Shown here: positions 16,577 through 24,053 of the stretch, in pieces
Numbering within the stretch: position 1 is the first letter of the stretch
Layout: each line of letters starts with the position of its first letter
IMG/VR virus record: IMGVR_UViG_3300027906_000084
Location: 1-30,760 of that record
Reading direction: 5' to 3' (one strand)
DNA length: 30,760 nt
Origin: a virus
Notes under the pieces: generated by a model
The model's database searches: none
What the model was told of the DNA's origin: nothing
Seen by the model: the letters and a program-made list of their open reading frames with translations, nothing else
Program-made: the position numbers and the translations under genes

Positions 16577-17451
16577 TGGTAGGACAACAGCCAGTCATTG
16601 GAAACACGCAACAACCTGGGAATACGCAGACGCCGTATACCACCCAGACGCCGTTTACTTCAAGAACGCCTTTCACTTATCAAAACCCTTTCACTTATCA
16701 GGCAAGGGAACCTAATAATGCAAGGACGCCGTTTACATATCAAAACCCTTTCACTTATCAGGCAAGGGAACCTAATAACGCAAGACAACCGAACATTAGA
16801 AGTGCTCAACAACCGAACATTAGAAGTGCTCAAGAACCTAATATAAGAAACGCACAAAGTCCTTCTAATGCACAACAACCTACAATTAAGTCTGCTCAAC
16901 AACCAAACATTAGGAATATACAAGAACCTAATATTAGAGATGCACAAAGTCCTTCTAACGGACAACAACCTACGATTAAGAATCAACAGGAACCTAATAT
17001 AAGGAACAATCAAGAACCTAATATAAGAAACCAGCAAGAACCTAATATAAGGAATGCACAAACGACTTCTAACTATCAGCATCCTGTAAATGCACAAGAA
17101 CCTAATATAAGAAATCAACAGCAACCTTCAACATATGACCATAGGTCGCCGACTACTTATGACCACAGAAGTCCGTTTACTTATAATCACAGGTCGCCTT
17201 CTACTTACAGGCATCCTGCAAGTTCTCAAACAACAGTCACATATGACCACAGAAGTCCTTCTACATACGCAAGACAAGGACAACAACCGTCAACATATGA
17301 CCACAGAAGTCCTTCAACATACGCAAGACAAGGACAACAACCATCTACTTACGACCATAGGTCGCCATCTACATATGCTAGACAAGGGCGAACACCAGTT
17401 ATCCGTTGGGATGGAACTGGCGCTTGGCCTGGAACACCTATTACTTCGTAG
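16576..17451 (+). CDS. Proline-periodic repeat protein downstream of the Hint gene
   Basis: The product is 291 aa, with ATG overlapping the stop of the Hint-domain gene (TAATG). Residues 4-274 are repeat; the 35 prolines from 6 to 274 are all at even positions, so all spacings are even. Units include PFTYQN, PFTYQARE, PNNART, PNIR(S/N)AQ, PTIKSAQQ and PSTYDHRS. Three copies of PSTYDHRSPSTYARQG(Q/R) occur near the end. The final segment (VIRWDGTGAWPGTPITS) is non-repetitive, with two Trp. There is no globular head. Translational coupling suggests it is made in fixed ratio with the Hint protein, possibly as its partner (inference). Confidence 0.75.
   Translation: MVGQQPVIGNTQQPGNTQTPYTTQTPFTSRTPFTYQNPFTYQAREPNNARTPFTYQNPFTYQAREPNNARQPNIRSAQQPNIRSAQEPNIRNAQSPSNAQQPTIKSAQQPNIRNIQEPNIRDAQSPSNGQQPTIKNQQEPNIRNNQEPNIRNQQEPNIRNAQTTSNYQHPVNAQEPNIRNQQQPSTYDHRSPTTYDHRSPFTYNHRSPSTYRHPASSQTTVTYDHRSPSTYARQGQQPSTYDHRSPSTYARQGQQPSTYDHRSPSTYARQGRTPVIRWDGTGAWPGTPITS
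16585..17397 (+). repeat. Tandem 18/24-bp coding repeats, fourth array
   Basis: The repeat encodes residues 4-274 of the product of the gene at 16576. It contains near-identical longer duplications: a 20-residue unit PFTYQN/PFTYQARE/PNNART occurs twice in tandem, and an 18-residue unit PSTYDHRS/PSTYARQGQQ is repeated near the end. These suggest some more recent duplication within this array. Confidence 0.88.
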
Positions 17452-17452
17452 A

Positions 17453-17460
17453 CATAAATA
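17453..17460 (+). promoter_or_regulatory. Late promoter CATAAATA with GTATAAAC downstream element
   Basis: One mismatch to TATAAATA, just after the stop of the repeat gene. After TCC it is followed by GTATAAAC (17464-17471), identical to the element downstream of the promoter at 22130. The predicted leader is 19 nt to ATG 17485, carrying only a weak GGA. Confidence 0.65.
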
Positions 17461-17484
17461 TCCGTATAAACCGGATTCTATATT

Positions 17485-19017
17485 ATGAGTATCAAGTCTA
17501 AAACTTTAAGTGACACTATAGCCATTCTAGAAAAAGAAGATTGGAAAGACCCTTCTTTCCATATGCATATGGGTGGTTTCAATATCGATGAACCCTATGA
17601 AGACGAAGAGGCATACAAGTCTTTAAAGTATATAATCAAAGAAAATAATCTAAAACTTAAAAGGGTTACATGGGGAGATGTAGTTAAGTTAATTAAAGAA
17701 GGTAAGTTTTCTGGTTGGAACGCATTACAATCTCAGTCTTTTGGTTATCAATATTTCTTACCACATGGTTATACATATAAACCAAAGGAACCACATCCTG
17801 GCAAAATCGGCATGGACTTCAAAAATTCAAATGATGAATATGAAAATATAGGAAAACATGTTGATGATTTTGATGATCCAACTTTAGAAGATAACATAAA
17901 TTCTGTATACTATCATGCCGCTAAAGCACATTGGTTAACTAACAGCATAAGAAAGGAAGGTTTATGGAATCCAATTCAAGGCAAAGTTGTCAAAGCTCAC
18001 CAAGGATATAGAATAGAAATTCATCCAGGTTCTGTTCGTTCTCCTGTATTTGAATGTCTAGATGATTGGGATATGGAAATGTGGATATGGGACGAATATG
18101 ATGCTATACCTGTTCCCGAAATACAAATAGAAGAAATTATAGAGTGGGCTAAAGTAAAGATACTTGCGAATACAGATAAGTATCATAAGAACATTGCCTT
18201 TGCATTTGTTCATGGTTATATAGAAATACTAACTGATTTATTACAGTTGACTTTCCGAAAAGAAGTATATGAGTTTAATGAAAAGGTTAGCAAGTTAGCT
18301 AAAGGTAAACACTTAAATGTATATATTGGTTATGATTCAAGACATCAGAATCTTGCAGAATTAAATAAGAAGTGTATTGAACATGCATGTAGATATGGTG
18401 CAGGTAGTGGAGATGTTCATAGTCTAATGAACAAATGGAAACCAGAGATTAACTTTCTTGACATATCTAAGATTCCAGAATATACTAGAGACTACGCAAA
18501 TCAATCCACTGAATTTACATACAGTAGATTCTTAATACCTTACTTAGAAAATTACGAAGGATTTAGTATATTCTTAGACGATGATATACTATTTACTAAG
18601 AGTCTATGGCCAATGTTCTACTTTTTGGATCCAGACGATGCAGTCGCATGTATACAATATGACTTTGACAAGTATCCAGAAACCAAATTTGATGGCGAAA
18701 AGAATGTTTCATATCCGAAGAAACTATGGTCTTCGCTGATGATATTTAACAATGGTCATGAAGACTGTAAGAAACTAACACCCGAAATTGTTAATAATGC
18801 AAGTGGACAATACTTACATCAGTTCGAATGGACTGATAAGATATCTGAGATACCAGAACATTATGTATTTACAGAAGGACATGATACAAGAGAAACTAAT
18901 TGGAGACCTAGTGCGATACATTACACAAGAGGCGGACCATGGATTGAAGGTATGGATATCACCGAGATAGACGAACTAAATACTTATAGAAACCTATTGA
19001 ATAGATTTGAAGAATAA
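17485..19017 (+). CDS. Glycosyltransferase (GT-A type) with ParB-like N-terminal region
   Basis: The product is 510 aa. Residues 276-490 look like a GT-A nucleotide-sugar transferase of GT8-like type: HLNVYIGYDSR (strand 1), FTYSRFLIPYLENYEG, then FLDDDILF (Asp365-367, a DxD-type metal/nucleotide motif) and IHYTRGGPW (478-486), similar to the HxxGxxKPW end motif of GT8. Residues 145-190 (LTNSIRKEGLWNPIQG ... GYRIEIHPGSVRSPVFE) have the spacing of a ParB/sulfiredoxin-like core, but this is weak and by eye. Residues 1-140 are unassigned. The probable reaction is sugar transfer to a phage protein or host polymer. It directly follows the repeat fibre genes and precedes two 2OG oxygenases, which makes virion protein glycosylation a reasonable guess. 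Confidence 0.75.
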   Translation: MSIKSKTLSDTIAILEKEDWKDPSFHMHMGGFNIDEPYEDEEAYKSLKYIIKENNLKLKRVTWGDVVKLIKEGKFSGWNALQSQSFGYQYFLPHGYTYKPKEPHPGKIGMDFKNSNDEYENIGKHVDDFDDPTLEDNINSVYYHAAKAHWLTNSIRKEGLWNPIQGKVVKAHQGYRIEIHPGSVRSPVFECLDDWDMEMWIWDEYDAIPVPEIQIEEIIEWAKVKILANTDKYHKNIAFAFVHGYIEILTDLLQLTFRKEVYEFNEKVSKLAKGKHLNVYIGYDSRHQNLAELNKKCIEHACRYGAGSGDVHSLMNKWKPEINFLDISKIPEYTRDYANQSTEFTYSRFLIPYLENYEGFSIFLDDDILFTKSLWPMFYFLDPDDAVACIQYDFDKYPETKFDGEKNVSYPKKLWSSLMIFNNGHEDCKKLTPEIVNNASGQYLHQFEWTDKISEIPEHYVFTEGHDTRETNWRPSAIHYTRGGPWIEGMDITEIDELNTYRNLLNRFEE

Positions 19018-19034
19018 GATATAATGGAGAGATT

Positions 19035-19586
19035 ATGAATATGTTAATTTATTGTGAGAACGGAAATCTCACTATTAGAAAACCAAACGGACTTGAATAT
19101 GATTTCAAGAATACAGACAAACCAGAATTAGGGTTTGATTATGATGTATTAGTGTATGATGATATAGAAGTCAAGATTTTAAAATGGGAAGATGGTAAAC
19201 AATTCGATGACCAAGCTCAGATTAATCTAGTTGATTCTGAAATTGATGCGATTGAAACATACATATCAAATTCAGCACCACCAGAAGGAGTAAGTCTCCA
19301 AAATCAATATAGTGAAAACCTTCAACGAATGTGTGAGGGTTATGTTATGGAACAATCTGATTGTTATGGATTTTCTAATGTAAACGATGTGCTTGCAGCT
19401 GGTAGAGAGGGTTCAAATCATCCTATGAGGTCAGATGCAAGACGAGTATTAGAATACTATGATGCAGTATGGAATGTTTATGTGAATGTAGTTAATGAGA
19501 TTAAAAACACTAGAGAAGATTCTTTAAATGTTTTTGAAGATTACTCAAATCAAATTCCTTCGCCCCAAACAGCACTCATAGACTAA
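19035..19586 (+). CDS. Conserved hypothetical protein, possible fibre assembly factor
   Basis: The product is 183 aa with GGAGA 5 nt upstream of ATG 19035; a second Met at codon 3 is possible. Residues 1-60 (MLIYCENGNLTIRKPNG ... VLVYDDIEVKIL) look like a small beta domain. A short Asp/Glu-rich linker follows. The C-terminal half, with NHPMRSDARRVLEYYDAVWNVYVN, is helical and recalls the tail-fibre-assembly-type C-termini (A..L..Y.DAVW) found in several phage proteins; this is only a pattern resemblance. No catalytic motif or membrane segment is visible. It sits between the glycosyltransferase and the first 2OG oxygenase, so a role as adaptor or chaperone is conceivable. Confidence 0.6.
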   Translation: MNMLIYCENGNLTIRKPNGLEYDFKNTDKPELGFDYDVLVYDDIEVKILKWEDGKQFDDQAQINLVDSEIDAIETYISNSAPPEGVSLQNQYSENLQRMCEGYVMEQSDCYGFSNVNDVLAAGREGSNHPMRSDARRVLEYYDAVWNVYVNVVNEIKNTREDSLNVFEDYSNQIPSPQTALID

Positions 19587-19589
19587 ACT

Positions 19590-20324
19590 ATGAATCAAGA
19601 CCTAGAAATAATCTATCTAGATAGACCGTTTCGTTTAGTTGACTTTCCCATAAAGAATAAGATTTATGTGATAGACAATTATCTAGAAACAAGTCTACAT
19701 CATTGGATTAATAATAAATGCACCAACAGTGCAATGTGGTCTAAAACAAATCAAGTTAAAGGTCATAGTAAAACTGGACTTCCTCATCATTCATTTTGGG
19801 GTGCATCATTTTTTCAAGGCAGAAATGGAGAAACACATAGAGATGATAATTGTGTGACTGAACTCCAATCAATTCCTTTTAGATGGTTCAATAGAAGAAT
19901 ATGCACGGACTTTGGATTCAAATGGAAAAGATTTCAATACATGGGTGTCAACTCTCAGACATATGGTCAACATGGAACAACTCATGCTGATTGCAGAGAA
20001 GAAGATGAATGGAATATTTCATTCTTGTATTACTATAATACATATTGGAATAAAGAATGGGGTGGTAATCTAAGAATATATGATGAACCACAACAAGGAT
20101 TAGATGGTAGAAACGAACACATTAGGAATCACGAAATCGGAAACATTGAGTTTGTTCCGAATCGATTGTTGATGTTTGACGGAAGATTACCGCATGGTGC
20201 AGATGCACCAACAGAAAGAGCGAGATATATGGATAGACGCTCAATAGTTCTAAGAGGAGATGAAATAGAACTAGTAAACAAAGAAGATTTTTATAATGCC
20301 AACGATAGATTTCACTACATTTAA
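19590..20324 (+). CDS. 2OG-Fe(II) oxygenase, prolyl-4-hydroxylase-like
   Basis: The product is 244 aa. It carries the iron triad HxD...H with His132 and Asp134 (in YGQHGTTHADCREEDEW) and His202 (in DGRLPHGADAP). Arg217 (RRSIVLR) is placed to bind 2-oxoglutarate. Between them are the expected strands ISFLYYYN and WGGNLRIYDE. The fold is a double-stranded beta-helix. The family couples 2-oxoglutarate decarboxylation to hydroxylation, often of proline in peptides. Such genes are common in marine T4-like phages, but their substrates are mostly unknown. Here the nearest candidates are the four proline-rich repeat proteins upstream (inference). It begins 3 nt after the preceding gene and overlaps the next by 29 nt. 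Confidence 0.85.
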   Translation: MNQDLEIIYLDRPFRLVDFPIKNKIYVIDNYLETSLHHWINNKCTNSAMWSKTNQVKGHSKTGLPHHSFWGASFFQGRNGETHRDDNCVTELQSIPFRWFNRRICTDFGFKWKRFQYMGVNSQTYGQHGTTHADCREEDEWNISFLYYYNTYWNKEWGGNLRIYDEPQQGLDGRNEHIRNHEIGNIEFVPNRLLMFDGRLPHGADAPTERARYMDRRSIVLRGDEIELVNKEDFYNANDRFHYI

Positions 20325-21150
20325 CGAAGAGAGTTTAAGAAACTTTAAACCTGTTCTAGCCAAATCAGTCTCTCCAGATTGGTGGAAGAAAATGAAAATC
20401 TTTCAAGCAGTAAGAGGTAGAAGAACACAAACTATTCGTGCATGTCCAGCTATGCATGATTGGTTAAAGTCTGGTTGGTATATTCTCGCAAATAGAGACA
20501 TAGAAGTCTTAGTTGGACAAGATAGAGAAGGATTATCTAACGAAAACTTTATCACTTTAGATAGTTCAGACTCAGGTTATAATTCACCATCGCATCCATC
20601 TGAACAGTTTGATAATGCATTTGATTATATAAAGAATAATAAAGGTCATGTTAAAGATGCATTTAAAATGAGAAATCCTTGGAACATTATTACACCACCA
20701 GGCTATTCTACTTTCTACTTAGAACCATTTCTATTTCAGAATGATTACTTTGCAACATGGCAAGGCATCATAGATACAGATAAGTTTAATACGAATTTAG
20801 ATAACTCACAAATCATATTCTATCCAAAAACAGAAGAGTCGTTTACTATAACGAAAGGAACACCACTAGTTCAAATTATACCATATAAAAGAGAAGAATG
20901 GACTGCAACATATCAGTTAAAAGATGCCAATACATGGCATGAGAATAGAAGTAAATACACAACTAATGCAGATATGCCAGCTATGGATGAACAAGGAAGA
21001 AGAGTGTATGATTCATATAAAGACAATGAAGAGAAGAAATTAGGTCCATATAGAGCAGAAGGATATTGGCAAGAGAAAGGACAGTTCTATGGAGAAGATG
21101 AACCACCTCCAGAATGTCCGTTCCATGAGGGAGAAAAAGATGGCAGTTAG
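20296..21150 (+). CDS. Conserved hypothetical protein, DUF6065-like
   Basis: The product is 284 aa and overlaps the upstream oxygenase by 29 nt. Recognisable conserved blocks are CPAMHDWLKSGWYI (50-63), NPWNIITPPGYSTFYLEP (about 127-144), QGIIDTDKF and TKGTPLVQIIPYKRE (about 189-203). This order (CP..DW..GW, W.I.TP.GYS, G.IDTD, GTPL.Q..P..R) matches what I recall of DUF6065-type proteins, which often neighbour 2OG oxygenases; I could not search. The C-terminus is acidic and ends in CPFHEGEKDGS. No enzymatic triad is obvious. It may be an accessory protein of the oxygenase pair or a separate cupin-like domain. Confidence 0.65.
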   Translation: MPTIDFTTFNEESLRNFKPVLAKSVSPDWWKKMKIFQAVRGRRTQTIRACPAMHDWLKSGWYILANRDIEVLVGQDREGLSNENFITLDSSDSGYNSPSHPSEQFDNAFDYIKNNKGHVKDAFKMRNPWNIITPPGYSTFYLEPFLFQNDYFATWQGIIDTDKFNTNLDNSQIIFYPKTEESFTITKGTPLVQIIPYKREEWTATYQLKDANTWHENRSKYTTNADMPAMDEQGRRVYDSYKDNEEKKLGPYRAEGYWQEKGQFYGEDEPPPECPFHEGEKDGS

Positions 21151-21853
21151 ATTTATGTTTCCAACTTATCTATTCCAGAAGTCATTTCTACATGTAGAAA
21201 GAGATAAGTGTTCAACTATGACCAAAGAGTATTTTGGTTTATTAAAGAATGAAATGGACGCAATGAAGAAAAGAGATAAAGGAAGATTCTTATCAAATCA
21301 AGAATCGAGTAGTTGGCAATCAAACGATGGTGTAGAAACTAATCCTATATTTGTGGGTGCAATAAGGCAAATAAAGAGAGTGGTAAGAGATGAAATGATG
21401 CCATTTATGGGTGCAGAAAAGGATAGTTTTGATATAGATTTTCATAATTCGTGGGCAAACATTAATGGTTTTGGTGCATGGAATTCTCCACATTTACATA
21501 ATGGTTGTTTCTATTCTGGTGCTATGTATATACATGCAGACGGAGATGAAGGAGATATACAGTTTGTTGATAAAGACTCTAAGATTGTGGGTGAAATGCC
21601 TGCTGTTCCTAAACTACACGATTGTATTAAAATCCCGCCTAGAACAGGAGACTTGTTATTGTTTCCTAGTGGTTCTATGCATATGGTCGCACCAAATTTA
21701 AGTGATAAAGATAGATACAGTATATCATTCAACTTTAATGTTAGAATGAGGAATTATACACTAGGAAGAAGCGAAGATGTTCATGTTAGAAAGAACATAA
21801 AAAACATAGATAACATATGGGATATAGATGAGAACGGCGACCTCATTTACTAA
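21140..21853 (+). CDS. Second 2OG-Fe(II) oxygenase
   Basis: The product is 237 aa from ATG 21140. A longer in-frame reading begins at 21089, but the AGGGAG RBS at 21126-21131 and the MAVRFMFPTYLFQK start favour 21140. Candidate metal ligands are His118 and His120 (SPHLHNGCFYSG) and His181 (FPSGSMHMVAPN), with Arg192 (DRYSISFNFN) for 2-oxoglutarate. PPRTGDLLLFPSGSMH is a classic DSBH strand pair. The pattern matches the putative 2OG oxygenase family with an HxH start (TIGR02466/PF13759-type, from memory) and is distinct from the prolyl-hydroxylase-like gene at 19590. It overlaps the upstream gene by 11 nt. Substrate unknown. Confidence 0.8.
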   Translation: MAVRFMFPTYLFQKSFLHVERDKCSTMTKEYFGLLKNEMDAMKKRDKGRFLSNQESSSWQSNDGVETNPIFVGAIRQIKRVVRDEMMPFMGAEKDSFDIDFHNSWANINGFGAWNSPHLHNGCFYSGAMYIHADGDEGDIQFVDKDSKIVGEMPAVPKLHDCIKIPPRTGDLLLFPSGSMHMVAPNLSDKDRYSISFNFNVRMRNYTLGRSEDVHVRKNIKNIDNIWDIDENGDLIY

Positions 21854-21856
21854 ATA
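21849..21856 (+). promoter_or_regulatory. Possible weak late promoter ACTAAATA
   Basis: Two mismatches to TATAAATA. It overlaps the stop of the preceding gene and lies 6 nt before ATG 21863. It is listed because position and spacing resemble the leaderless late promoters; the support is weak. Confidence 0.25.
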
Positions 21857-21862
21857 TAAGCT

Positions 21863-22123
21863 ATGGAAATTGCAATCGACCCACACATGCTATGGAACCT
21901 GGTGCTTACTGTTATAGTGATACCTGGTGGTTGGATAATTAGAAGTATCTTCGCCGAACAAAAAAGAATTGATATACTTATCAATAAGACTAGAGAAGAA
22001 ATCGCAAAAGATTATGTTACCAGAGAACAAATGGAACAGACTTTCACAAGACTTATTGACTCAATAGAACGCATAGACGAGAAGATAGATAGACTCCAAA
22101 CAAAAACTTATTTCCAAGATTAG
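21863..22123 (+). CDS. Small membrane protein with cytoplasmic coiled coil
   Basis: The product is 86 aa. Residues 9-27 (MLWNLVLTVIVIPGGWIIR) form one transmembrane segment near the N-terminus. Residues 32-80 (AEQKRIDILINKTREEIAKD ... IERIDEKIDRLQTK) form a long charged helix with coiled-coil spacing. Small membrane/coiled-coil proteins in this position, just before gp13, occur in other marine T4-like phages (from memory). It lacks the features of a typical holin (only one clear segment) and has no lipobox. Possible roles include lysis control or membrane anchoring; none can be proven from the sequence. Confidence 0.68.
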   Translation: MEIAIDPHMLWNLVLTVIVIPGGWIIRSIFAEQKRIDILINKTREEIAKDYVTREQMEQTFTRLIDSIERIDEKIDRLQTKTYFQD

Positions 22124-22129
22124 AATTAC

Positions 22130-22137
22130 TATAAATA
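22130..22137 (+). promoter_or_regulatory. T4-type late promoter octamer TATAAATA for the neck operon
   Basis: Exact octamer between 21863-22123 and gp13. It is followed after GTA by GTATAAAC (22141-22148), with predicted start near 22143, leader 19 nt, RBS AGGA at 22149-22152. The arms ATAGTAG and CTACTAT (22135-22141 with 22154-22160) form an inverted repeat that could only fold in read-through RNA. Confidence 0.85.
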
Positions 22138-22161
22138 GTAGTATAAACAGGAACTACTATT

Positions 22162-22977
22162 ATGGCAACACCAAACAGTAAAGCAACATTTAAAGAATAC
22201 ATCAAGAGAGCCCTTGGAGCTCCTGTTCTTGAAATCAATGTCGATGACGACCAGTTTGACGATAGAATAGACGAAGCTCTACAATATTTTCATAATTACC
22301 ATTATGATGGTAGTATAAAGACTTATTTAAAACATCAAATGACAGATACTAAGTCTGCCGCTATGAAAACAGACGAACAATTCATAGAGAATGCCGCTGG
22401 AACTCATGACTATACTAACGAAGTTGTTAAACAACAAAAGAATTATATCATCTTACCAGACTTCGTTCTCGCAGTAATGAACATATTCCCTTTCAATGAT
22501 AAGAGTAATCTTAACATGTTTGATATGAGATATCAATTAAGATTAAACGACTTATACAGTCTAACATCAACAAATATTCTATACTACGAACAAGTTCAAC
22601 AACAACTATCTTTAATGCAACATGTATTAGTTGGTAGAACACCAATAAGGTTTAACCAACACATGAATAGATTGTATCTAGATATGGATGTAGAAAGTAT
22701 CTACAAAGATGAATATTTAATCATAGAATGTTATAGGAAACTAGACCCTACAAACTTTACAGATGTCTATAATGATATGTGGTTAAAGAAATACGCAACC
22801 GCAAAAGTAAAATACCAATGGGGAGAAAACTTATCTAAGTTCCAAGGTATTGCGTTGCCTGGAGGAGTGACTCTTGACGGAACACAAATGAAACAAGAAG
22901 CTCTAGAAGAAATACAACGACTCGAAGAAGAGTCAAGATTAAATCATGACATGTTACCTATGGATATGATTGGATAA
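22162..22977 (+). CDS. 13: Neck protein gp13
   Basis: The product is 271 aa (T4 gp13 is about 309). The N-terminus MATPNSKATFKEYIKRALGA, the acidic DDDQFDDRIDEALQYFHNYH helix, YIILPDFVLAVMNIFPFND and IIECYRKLDP..FTDVYNDMWLKKYATAKVKYQWG are the conserved blocks of T4-type gp13. It forms the head completion (neck) complex with gp14 that seals the packaged head and joins it to the tail. It has its own late promoter with a good RBS and is followed after 6 nt by gp14. The gene order 13-14-(insert)-15-16-17-18-19-20 supports the call. Confidence 0.93.
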   Translation: MATPNSKATFKEYIKRALGAPVLEINVDDDQFDDRIDEALQYFHNYHYDGSIKTYLKHQMTDTKSAAMKTDEQFIENAAGTHDYTNEVVKQQKNYIILPDFVLAVMNIFPFNDKSNLNMFDMRYQLRLNDLYSLTSTNILYYEQVQQQLSLMQHVLVGRTPIRFNQHMNRLYLDMDVESIYKDEYLIIECYRKLDPTNFTDVYNDMWLKKYATAKVKYQWGENLSKFQGIALPGGVTLDGTQMKQEALEEIQRLEEESRLNHDMLPMDMIG

Positions 22978-22983
22978 TGAGAT

Positions 22984-23838
22984 ATGCCTACTAATGTTTT
23001 TTTCAACCATGCAGTCTCAACAGAACAACAACTATACGAAGATTTAGTAGTTGAGTCTTTAAGGATTTATGGTCACGAAACCTATTATCTGCCTAGGCAA
23101 GTAATAGAAGAAGATACTATTCTGAACGAAGATGTTCAGTCTAAGTTTGGTGATGCGTATTCGGTTGAGATGTATATAGAAAATGCAGAAGGTTTCGAAG
23201 GAGAAGGAGACCTTATGTCTAAGTTTGGTGTTCAAGTTAGAGACCAAGCAACCTTTGTCATATCACTAAGAAGTTGGGAAAGATTCATTTCCCTAGACTC
23301 AAACCTTGCAACATCATTCAGACCCAATGAAGGAGATTTAGTATACTTCCCTTTAAGTGGTTCAATGTTTGAAATCAAATTTGTAGAACATGAGGATCCA
23401 TTCTATCAAGTTGGTAAACTATTTGTATTTAAACTTAGATGTGAACTCTTCGAATACAGTCAAGAAGATTTCGATACAGGCATAGGCGACATAGACCTAA
23501 TAGAAGACGAACAGGCATACTCATTAAGTATGACAATGGGTAGTGGAAACTCAAAAGACTATGTTGCGAATGAGGACATAAAGATAGGTAGCACAGTTGT
23601 CGCAGAGGCTGTTTCATGGCATCAACCTACAAGTAAACTACTCGCAAAAGATATAACAACAACCCTAGAAGTGAACGATGTATTAGTTGGTGCTGTTTCA
23701 GGCGCACAATTTACAATAACATCAATAGATGATAGAATGACATTCGCTAACGATGCAGCCGCTCAGAATCTAGATTTCGAAAGTAAGGATTCATCATACC
23801 TCGACTTGAGTGAAACGAATCCATTTGGAGAACCATAA
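22984..23838 (+). CDS. 14: Neck protein gp14
   Basis: The product is 284 aa (T4 gp14 is about 256). The N-terminal block MPTNVFFNHAVSTEQQLYED, then GHETYYLPRQVIEEDTI, YSVEMYIENAEGFEGEGDLM and SKFGVQVRDQATFVIS, are characteristic of gp14. Residues about 187-284 are a C-terminal extension of beta-rich sequence (SWHQPTSKLLAKDIT ... VNDVLVGAVSGAQFTITSID) of a kind also found in other marine phage neck proteins. It acts with gp13 in the neck. The stop overlaps the start of the acyl carrier protein gene (TAATG), coupling the two. Confidence 0.92.
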   Translation: MPTNVFFNHAVSTEQQLYEDLVVESLRIYGHETYYLPRQVIEEDTILNEDVQSKFGDAYSVEMYIENAEGFEGEGDLMSKFGVQVRDQATFVISLRSWERFISLDSNLATSFRPNEGDLVYFPLSGSMFEIKFVEHEDPFYQVGKLFVFKLRCELFEYSQEDFDTGIGDIDLIEDEQAYSLSMTMGSGNSKDYVANEDIKIGSTVVAEAVSWHQPTSKLLAKDITTTLEVNDVLVGAVSGAQFTITSIDDRMTFANDAAAQNLDFESKDSSYLDLSETNPFGEP

Positions 23839-24053
23839 TGATAGAAAAAATGATTGCCGATGTTCTTAACATCGACCAAGATACAGTGAGAGATGAATGT
23901 AACCTAGTAGAAGACTTAGGTGCAGACTCATTAAACATCGTTGAATTAGTAATGCAAATTGAAGAACAATTTGACATGGAAGTTCCTGATGAAGATGCAG
24001 AAAACATACACACTGTAGCAGATATAAAACAGTATATAGAGGACTACTCATAA
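23838..24053 (+). CDS. acpP: Phage-encoded acyl carrier protein
   Basis: The product is 71 aa, slightly shorter than bacterial AcpP (about 78). It has the ACP signature: LVEDLGADSLNIVELVM with Ser31 in the DSL motif for 4'-phosphopantetheine, followed by EEQFDMEVPDEDAENIHTV and a final helix ADIKQYIEDY. The recognition helix II (DSLNIVELVMQIEEQF) is essentially intact, as is the acidic character. It should therefore be a substrate of host holo-ACP synthase and enter host fatty-acid or lipid metabolism, or a phage lipidation step. It is inserted between gp14 and gp15 in the T4 core order and translationally coupled on both sides (TAATG overlaps). A metabolic or a virion-related role is open; the family assignment is firm. 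Confidence 0.93.
   Translation: MIEKMIADVLNIDQDTVRDECNLVEDLGADSLNIVELVMQIEEQFDMEVPDEDAENIHTVADIKQYIEDYS

Noticed and set aside
15245-17397. CRISPR-like direct repeats
   Set aside because: The repeats are contiguous 18/24-bp coding units without unique spacers, and vary by synonymous codons.
21089-21139. N-terminal extension of the second 2OG oxygenase
   Set aside because: This segment overlaps the preceding gene by 62 nt and has no RBS, while ATG 21140 has AGGGAG at a good distance and a typical start.
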